Positions 60,342 to 64,000 of a stretch of DNA of 64,000 bases are shown here, piece after piece. Under the pieces are notes generated by a model. It was not told the DNA's origin. It was given only the letters and a program-made list of their open reading frames with translations, and searched no databases. Source of the DNA: Thermostichus sp047461615 (GTDB lineage: Bacteria; Cyanobacteriota; Cyanobacteriia; Thermostichales; Thermostichaceae); the NCBI RefSeq assembly GCF_047461615.1, contig NZ_JANSHI010000001.1, positions 62,001 to 126,000 of the forward strand, in the 5' to 3' direction. A program made the translations under genes and the position numbers. Each line of letters begins with the position of its first letter. Position 1 is the stretch's first letter.

Positions 60342-61583
60342 ATGGCCAACTATGACTGGATTGTTGTCGGCGGCGGGATCACCGGAGCAGCCCTAAGCTA
60401 TGAGTTGGCCCGCCAGGGGGGATCCGTTCTTCTCCTTGAGAAGGAGGCGCTGCCCGCCAGTGCCACCCGCTATAGCTACGGTGGCTTGGCTCATTGGGCT
60501 GGAAAAACTCCCCTGCTCAAAGCTCTGGGGGAAGAAGGGATCCAGCGCTACCGCACTCTCTCAGAGGAGCTGGAGGCAGATATTCACTTTCGCGAGCTAG
60601 ATCTGCTCCTATTGGTTGCTCCTGGCTACTCAGTGGAAACGGTGGAGGCGGATCTAGCCGACTGTCGCATCCCACCCCAGCGGATTCCGGTGGAGACGGC
60701 CTGTGAGCTGGAGCCCCTTTTGCAGCCGGCGGCCCTGGAGGGCGTGCTCTGGGCCCAGCACGGCCACATCCACCCCTGGCTGACGACCCTGGCTTTTCGG
60801 AGGGCTTTCCAACGCCTGGGGGGATCCCTGCTTTTGCAAAGCGTAACTGGCTTGCGGCGGCAAGGGCAGCGGGTCACCGGCGTAGAGACACCCGCCGACT
60901 TCCACGGGGCAGCCCAGGTGGTGGTGTGCGCCGGCGGCTGGACACGGGCTTTGTTGCGTCAAGCTGGCATCTATGCCCCTATCTACTTCACCCACGCCGA
61001 ATCCCTCGAGCTAGAGCCTGCGGCAGTGCGGCTGAGAACCATTGTCATGAGCGCGCCGGTGCAGCGCCTGGAGCTGGAGCGGCAGGCGGCTCACCCCGAC
61101 CGGGATCCCCTCTGGGACAAGCCAGGGCAGGAGCTCTGCCCGCCCATCCTGGATGTCGGGATCCTGCAGTTTCTGGACGGCAGCATTCGCCTGGGCCAGA
61201 TCAGTCGGGTGCTGACGGATCCTCAAGCCCAGCTGGATGCCACTAGCGGCGAAGCGCAAATCCGGGCGCAGGTGGGGCGCTACCTACCCCAAGTGGCCCA
61301 CTTGCCCGGGCGCTGGTGTCACTGCTTGGTGGCCTTCAGCGGCGATCACTATCCCTTGGTGGGATCCCTGCCCGGCTGGGAAGGGCTACAACTCTTTTCT
61401 GGCTTCAGCAGCCCTTTGGCCATCCTGCCGGCCTTAGCTCGCCGCTTTGCCCAGCAGGCGTATGGCCAGGCGGATGAGTGGCTCCCCAGTCTCTCGCCGG
61501 CGCGCTTCACTGCGCCCTCCCCCCCTGCCCCTTCTCTTGAGGGAGAGCGGACCCAGAACTGCTTAAGTCCACTCCTCCGCTAG
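60342..61583 (+). CDS. FAD-dependent oxidoreductase (DAO family)
   Basis: 413-aa flavoprotein. The dinucleotide-binding motif is IVVGGGITGAALSYELARQG, ending at LLLEKE; VVVCAGGWTRALLRQAG and FSGDHYPLVGSLPGWEGLQL are the second FAD contacts typical of D-amino-acid oxidase/glycine oxidase-like enzymes. Substrate is unknown; an amine or amino acid is likely. ATG 60342 is preferred over the upstream start inside the psbO terminator. The last 21 bp overlap the convergent dnaG end. Confidence 0.85.
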   Translation: MANYDWIVVGGGITGAALSYELARQGGSVLLLEKEALPASATRYSYGGLAHWAGKTPLLKALGEEGIQRYRTLSEELEADIHFRELDLLLLVAPGYSVETVEADLADCRIPPQRIPVETACELEPLLQPAALEGVLWAQHGHIHPWLTTLAFRRAFQRLGGSLLLQSVTGLRRQGQRVTGVETPADFHGAAQVVVCAGGWTRALLRQAGIYAPIYFTHAESLELEPAAVRLRTIVMSAPVQRLELERQAAHPDRDPLWDKPGQELCPPILDVGILQFLDGSIRLGQISRVLTDPQAQLDATSGEAQIRAQVGRYLPQVAHLPGRWCHCLVAFSGDHYPLVGSLPGWEGLQLFSGFSSPLAILPALARRFAQQAYGQADEWLPSLSPARFTAPSPPAPSLEGERTQNCLSPLLR

Positions 61584-63461
61584 CGCTGTCTCCGGCAAAT
61601 CTTCCAGGTTAAGCTGCACCTGGCGCTGCAAGGCCAAAATAGCCTGATATTCCTGGTGAATGCTGGCCTGGTATTGGGCGGCTAGAGTGGTGTTGCCTTC
61701 GGAAAAAGCCTGCTCCCAGAGCTGCGTCCAGTAGCGGTAGCGCTTCTGGCGAATTTCCAGCTCCATGTTGGCTAGAGCAGCCCGCACCACCAGGCGCGGA
61801 CGCATCAGGGCCACGCGGGTAGTTTCGTCCTGCCAGAGCAGGTGGCTGAGGCGCTCGTTGAGGGCGTCGTCCTGGGCGCAGAGAGTGCGCAGGGCGGTCA
61901 AAAGACCCTCCTCCTCGTCTTCCAGTTCCGGCTGAGCCGAGACCAGCTCTAAGATCCGCTGCCACAGCTCCCGGTGAGGACGGAAACTGAATTGCAGCTC
62001 CCGCTCCATCAAGGTTTGGCGGATCTCGCGGCGGTACTCGGCAAAATGCAAGTAGATCTGCAGAAGATGGGACTCGGACTGCAAGAGTTTGGATCCCCGG
62101 TCGGCAGCAGGTTGTTGGGGTTTTGACCAGCGGTACTGGCGCACGGCACGTCGCAGATCCTCTTCCAGATTGCGGCTGAGGCGAGCGCTGCCCCGGCTGA
62201 GCAATTCCGCCACTTTGTGGATATACAAGGAGCGCCACTGCCCGCCTAGACCGGCCAGCAGTTGCACCAGCGCTCGATAGGCCTGTTGGAAATCGGCGGC
62301 CTGGCTGAGATCCCGACCGGCCAGCACCTGTTCAATCCGCCAGTCCAGCCATAGGGGAGCCTGAGCCAGCAGGGCCTCTAGTTGGGAAGCCGGGTGCTGC
62401 CGCAGGAATTCGTCGGCATCCTTCCCAGCGGGAAGGGTGAGGATGCGCAGCTCGATTTCCCCCCGCCGCGCCTGTTCTTCAACGGCTTGAATAGCCCGCA
62501 GGGCGGCATTCAACCCAGCGCGGTCGGCATCGAAGTTGAGGATGACCCGCTTGGACGGCGTGTAGCGCAGCAGAGCCTTGACCTGGTGCGGCGTCAGGGC
62601 CGTGCCCATGGCGGCTACCGCATAGGCAATGCCGGCTTGGTGCAGGGCGATCACATCAAAGTACCCTTCCACGACCAAAACTTGGTCGGCTTTGGCGATG
62701 GCCTCGCGGGCAAAGTTGAGGCCATAGACCACCTGGCTCTTGTTGAAAAGCTCCGTTTCTGGGGAGTTGAGGTACTTGGGCTGCTCCTCTCCTAAAGCCC
62801 TGCCGGCAAAGCCGATGACCTGCCCCTGCAGGTCAAAAATGGGCAGCATGATGCGGTTGCGGAAGCGGTCGTAGTGGCCTCCTCCCTGGCGCGGCACCAG
62901 CAGGCCGGCTTCTTCTAGAAGCTTGACCGGCTGGCGCTTCTGGTTAACCAGGTACTCGTAGAGCGACTGCCATCCGGAGGGAGCAAAGCCGATTTGAAAC
63001 TGTTGACAGGTCTCTTCGCTCAAGCGGCGGCTATGCAGATACTCCCTAGCCGCCGATCCCACCGGGGAGTGGAGGGCGTGCCGGTAGAAGTCGGCGGCCA
63101 TGGCCAAGACCTCCAGCAGCTTTTCCTGACGCGAGACCTGGCGTTCGTAGTCTGGGGAGAAGGATCCCTTGGGCTCAGGCACATGGTAGCGGCGGGCTAG
63201 CCAGCGCACGGCTTCGGCAAAGGAAAGGCGCTCGGTCTCCATAACAAAGCGGATGACATCTCCCCCGGCGCCACAGGCGAAGCACTTGTAGATCTGCTTG
63301 CTGGGGCTGACGTGAAAGCTGGGCTTGTGGTCGTCATGGAAAGGGCAGAGGCCGACAAAGTTTTGCCCCCGCTTGCGCAACACCACTTTTTCGGCCACCA
63401 CCTCAACGATGTCGGCCTTCTGGCGCACTAACTGGATGAACTCCGGCGGCAGACTGCTCAT
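61563..63461 (-). CDS. dnaG: DNA primase
   Basis: Makes RNA primers for replication, 632 aa. The zinc-binding domain is CPFHDDHKPSFHVSPSKQIY, then CFACGAGGD. The RNA polymerase/Toprim core has FRNRIMLPIFDLQGQVIGFA, VVEGYFDVIALHQAGI, MGTALTPHQVKAL and LNFDADRAG (acidic metal residues). A C-terminal helicase-binding region follows. The ATG at 63461 gives MSSLPPEFIQLVRQKADIVE, the normal N-terminus. Confidence 0.95.
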   Translation of the reverse strand: MSSLPPEFIQLVRQKADIVEVVAEKVVLRKRGQNFVGLCPFHDDHKPSFHVSPSKQIYKCFACGAGGDVIRFVMETERLSFAEAVRWLARRYHVPEPKGSFSPDYERQVSRQEKLLEVLAMAADFYRHALHSPVGSAAREYLHSRRLSEETCQQFQIGFAPSGWQSLYEYLVNQKRQPVKLLEEAGLLVPRQGGGHYDRFRNRIMLPIFDLQGQVIGFAGRALGEEQPKYLNSPETELFNKSQVVYGLNFAREAIAKADQVLVVEGYFDVIALHQAGIAYAVAAMGTALTPHQVKALLRYTPSKRVILNFDADRAGLNAALRAIQAVEEQARRGEIELRILTLPAGKDADEFLRQHPASQLEALLAQAPLWLDWRIEQVLAGRDLSQAADFQQAYRALVQLLAGLGGQWRSLYIHKVAELLSRGSARLSRNLEEDLRRAVRQYRWSKPQQPAADRGSKLLQSESHLLQIYLHFAEYRREIRQTLMERELQFSFRPHRELWQRILELVSAQPELEDEEEGLLTALRTLCAQDDALNERLSHLLWQDETTRVALMRPRLVVRAALANMELEIRQKRYRYWTQLWEQAFSEGNTTLAAQYQASIHQEYQAILALQRQVQLNLEDLPETALAEEWT

Positions 63462-63515
63462 GGCCCTAGGGATCCTCCACCCTATGGTAGCTGGGGGGAC
63501 TTGACAGGCTGTCTT

Positions 63516-63544
63516 TTGACGTGGCCTGACCCGCCAGAGATAAT
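63516..63544 (+). promoter_or_regulatory. Predicted sigma70-type promoter of petJ
   Basis: TTGACG, a 17-bp spacer and GATAAT, a near-consensus promoter 62 bp upstream of the petJ ATG. A further TTGACA lies at 63501-63506. It is the clearest promoter in the window. Confidence 0.6.
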
Positions 63545-63605
63545 GGTCTAGCTTCAAAAACTAGATTTTTCCATGAACAGTCTTTTGCAAATTGTTGAGA
63601 GGAAA

Positions 63606-63953
63606 ATGCGGATCGTTAAACTTTTCTTGCTGCTTTTGCTTGTCGGTGCCGCTGTCTTTTGGAGCCCGCAAGTGGCTTCTGCTGAGCCGGATTTGGCTTT
63701 AGGAGCCAAGGTCTTTCAGGCCAAGTGTGTGGGCTGCCACTTGAACGGGCGCAACTCGATAGTGCCGGCTAAAAATCTCTCCCTAGCTGCCCTGCACGAG
63801 TACCACGTGGATACGCTAGAGCTAATCCAAGCCCAGGTGCGCAACGGCAAAGGGGCCATGCCTGCTTTTGGCAAGCTCCTCAAGCCAGAAGAGATCGAGG
63901 CGGTGGCCGCCTACGTCTTGGATCGCGCTGAGCACAACTGGAGTAAGGGCTAA
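63606..63953 (+). CDS. petJ: Cytochrome c6-like soluble c-type cytochrome
   Basis: 115-aa lumenal electron carrier, alternative to plastocyanin between cytochrome b6f and photosystem I. The signal peptide is VKLFLLLLLVGAAVFWSPQV, cleaved about ASA/EPDL. Haem attaches at C41-V-G-C44-H45, and M85 (KGAMPAFG) is the axial ligand; VFQAKCVGCHLNGRNSIV and EIEAVAAYVLDRA are typical of PetJ. GAGAGGAAA precedes the ATG at 63606; an upstream ATG at 63573 is possible. The next frame starts in its stop codon (TAATG). Confidence 0.9.
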   Translation: MRIVKLFLLLLLVGAAVFWSPQVASAEPDLALGAKVFQAKCVGCHLNGRNSIVPAKNLSLAALHEYHVDTLELIQAQVRNGKGAMPAFGKLLKPEEIEAVAAYVLDRAEHNWSKG

Positions 63954-64000
63954 TGGCCCAGGACGAAGTGGCCGTGGCACCTCAGGCGCTGCAGGAGCAG
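63953..64000 (+). CDS. Start of a further gene, cut by the window end
   Basis: ATG at 63953 overlaps the petJ stop (TAATG) and is open to the window end, encoding MAQDEVAVAPQALQEQ. Too short to identify. The coupling suggests cotranscription with petJ. Confidence 0.45.
   Translation, partial: MAQDEVAVAPQALQEQ

Overview
The window is cyanobacterial chromosome. It carries rbcL-rbcX-rbcS, psbO, a cytochrome c6-like petJ, a BciB-type divinyl reductase, a LabA/NYN protein and several families confined to cyanobacteria (DUF1815, DUF1818). The DNA is GC-rich and full of the palindrome GGGATCCC, in the way other cyanobacteria are full of HIP1 (GCGATCGC). Together with PflB, AdhE and ADP-forming acyl-CoA synthetase genes for dark fermentation, this suggests a unicellular hot-spring Synechococcus of the JA/OS (Thermostichus) clade. 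That assignment is inference, because no rRNA gene is present. A run of exactly 100 N at 31433-31532, flanked by an identical 77-bp sequence on each side, shows that this is a scaffold rather than a finished genome.

Layout. 1-14 kb holds housekeeping genes: ilvH, a TPR protein, a class B PBP, a GT2-GtrA fusion, a cupredoxin, a phosphopantetheinyl transferase, an LCP protein, htpG, ribH, a hydrolase, cobH and cobL. 14.5-19.4 kb groups nucleic-acid enzymes: a large DEDDh-exonuclease/P-loop-ATPase fusion, a NYN (PIN-like) protein, SfsA and XthA. 20-24 kb is the sulfate importer sbpA-cysA-cysT-cysW, with similar 24-bp inverted-repeat sites upstream of sbpA and cysA. 24-28.6 kb is a damaged fermentation locus: an acyl-CoA synthetase-GNAT gene with a frameshift, and the front third of pflB joined to the back third of adhE. 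29-31 kb holds a DUF1815 gene, tRNA-Glu, a tiny membrane ORF and clpP. 31.1-34 kb has the scaffold gap and the Rubisco operon. 34-42 kb has a DUF92 protein, tRNA-Ser, an unknown possibly lectin-like protein, phoH, an HAD phosphatase, an acyltransferase/hydrolase pair, a two-domain cobO, cysM, tRNA-Leu and a frameshifted pentapeptide-repeat gene. 42.5-64 kb is mostly housekeeping again: lptB, a pyruvate kinase-like gene, an LptF/G permease, a PstS-like protein, RNase II, a Ycf29-like regulator, bciB, an aminotransferase, der, smpB, gst, era, a SpoIID protein, DUF1818, hisG, psbO, an FAD oxidoreductase, dnaG and petJ.

Most likely to reward further work: the exonuclease-ATPase fusion at 14551-16902 as a candidate genome-maintenance or defence protein; the pflB/adhE deletion fusion with the broken synthetase beside it; two decayed copies of a ~210-230 bp element whose minus strand resembles a TnpB tail; the paired operator-like sites in the sulfate locus; and the 77-bp gap flanks, which look like an assembler artefact. 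Starts were moved from the longest possible ORF when family N-termini, Shine-Dalgarno sequences or neighbouring genes argued for it. All family calls come from reading the translations, with no database search.
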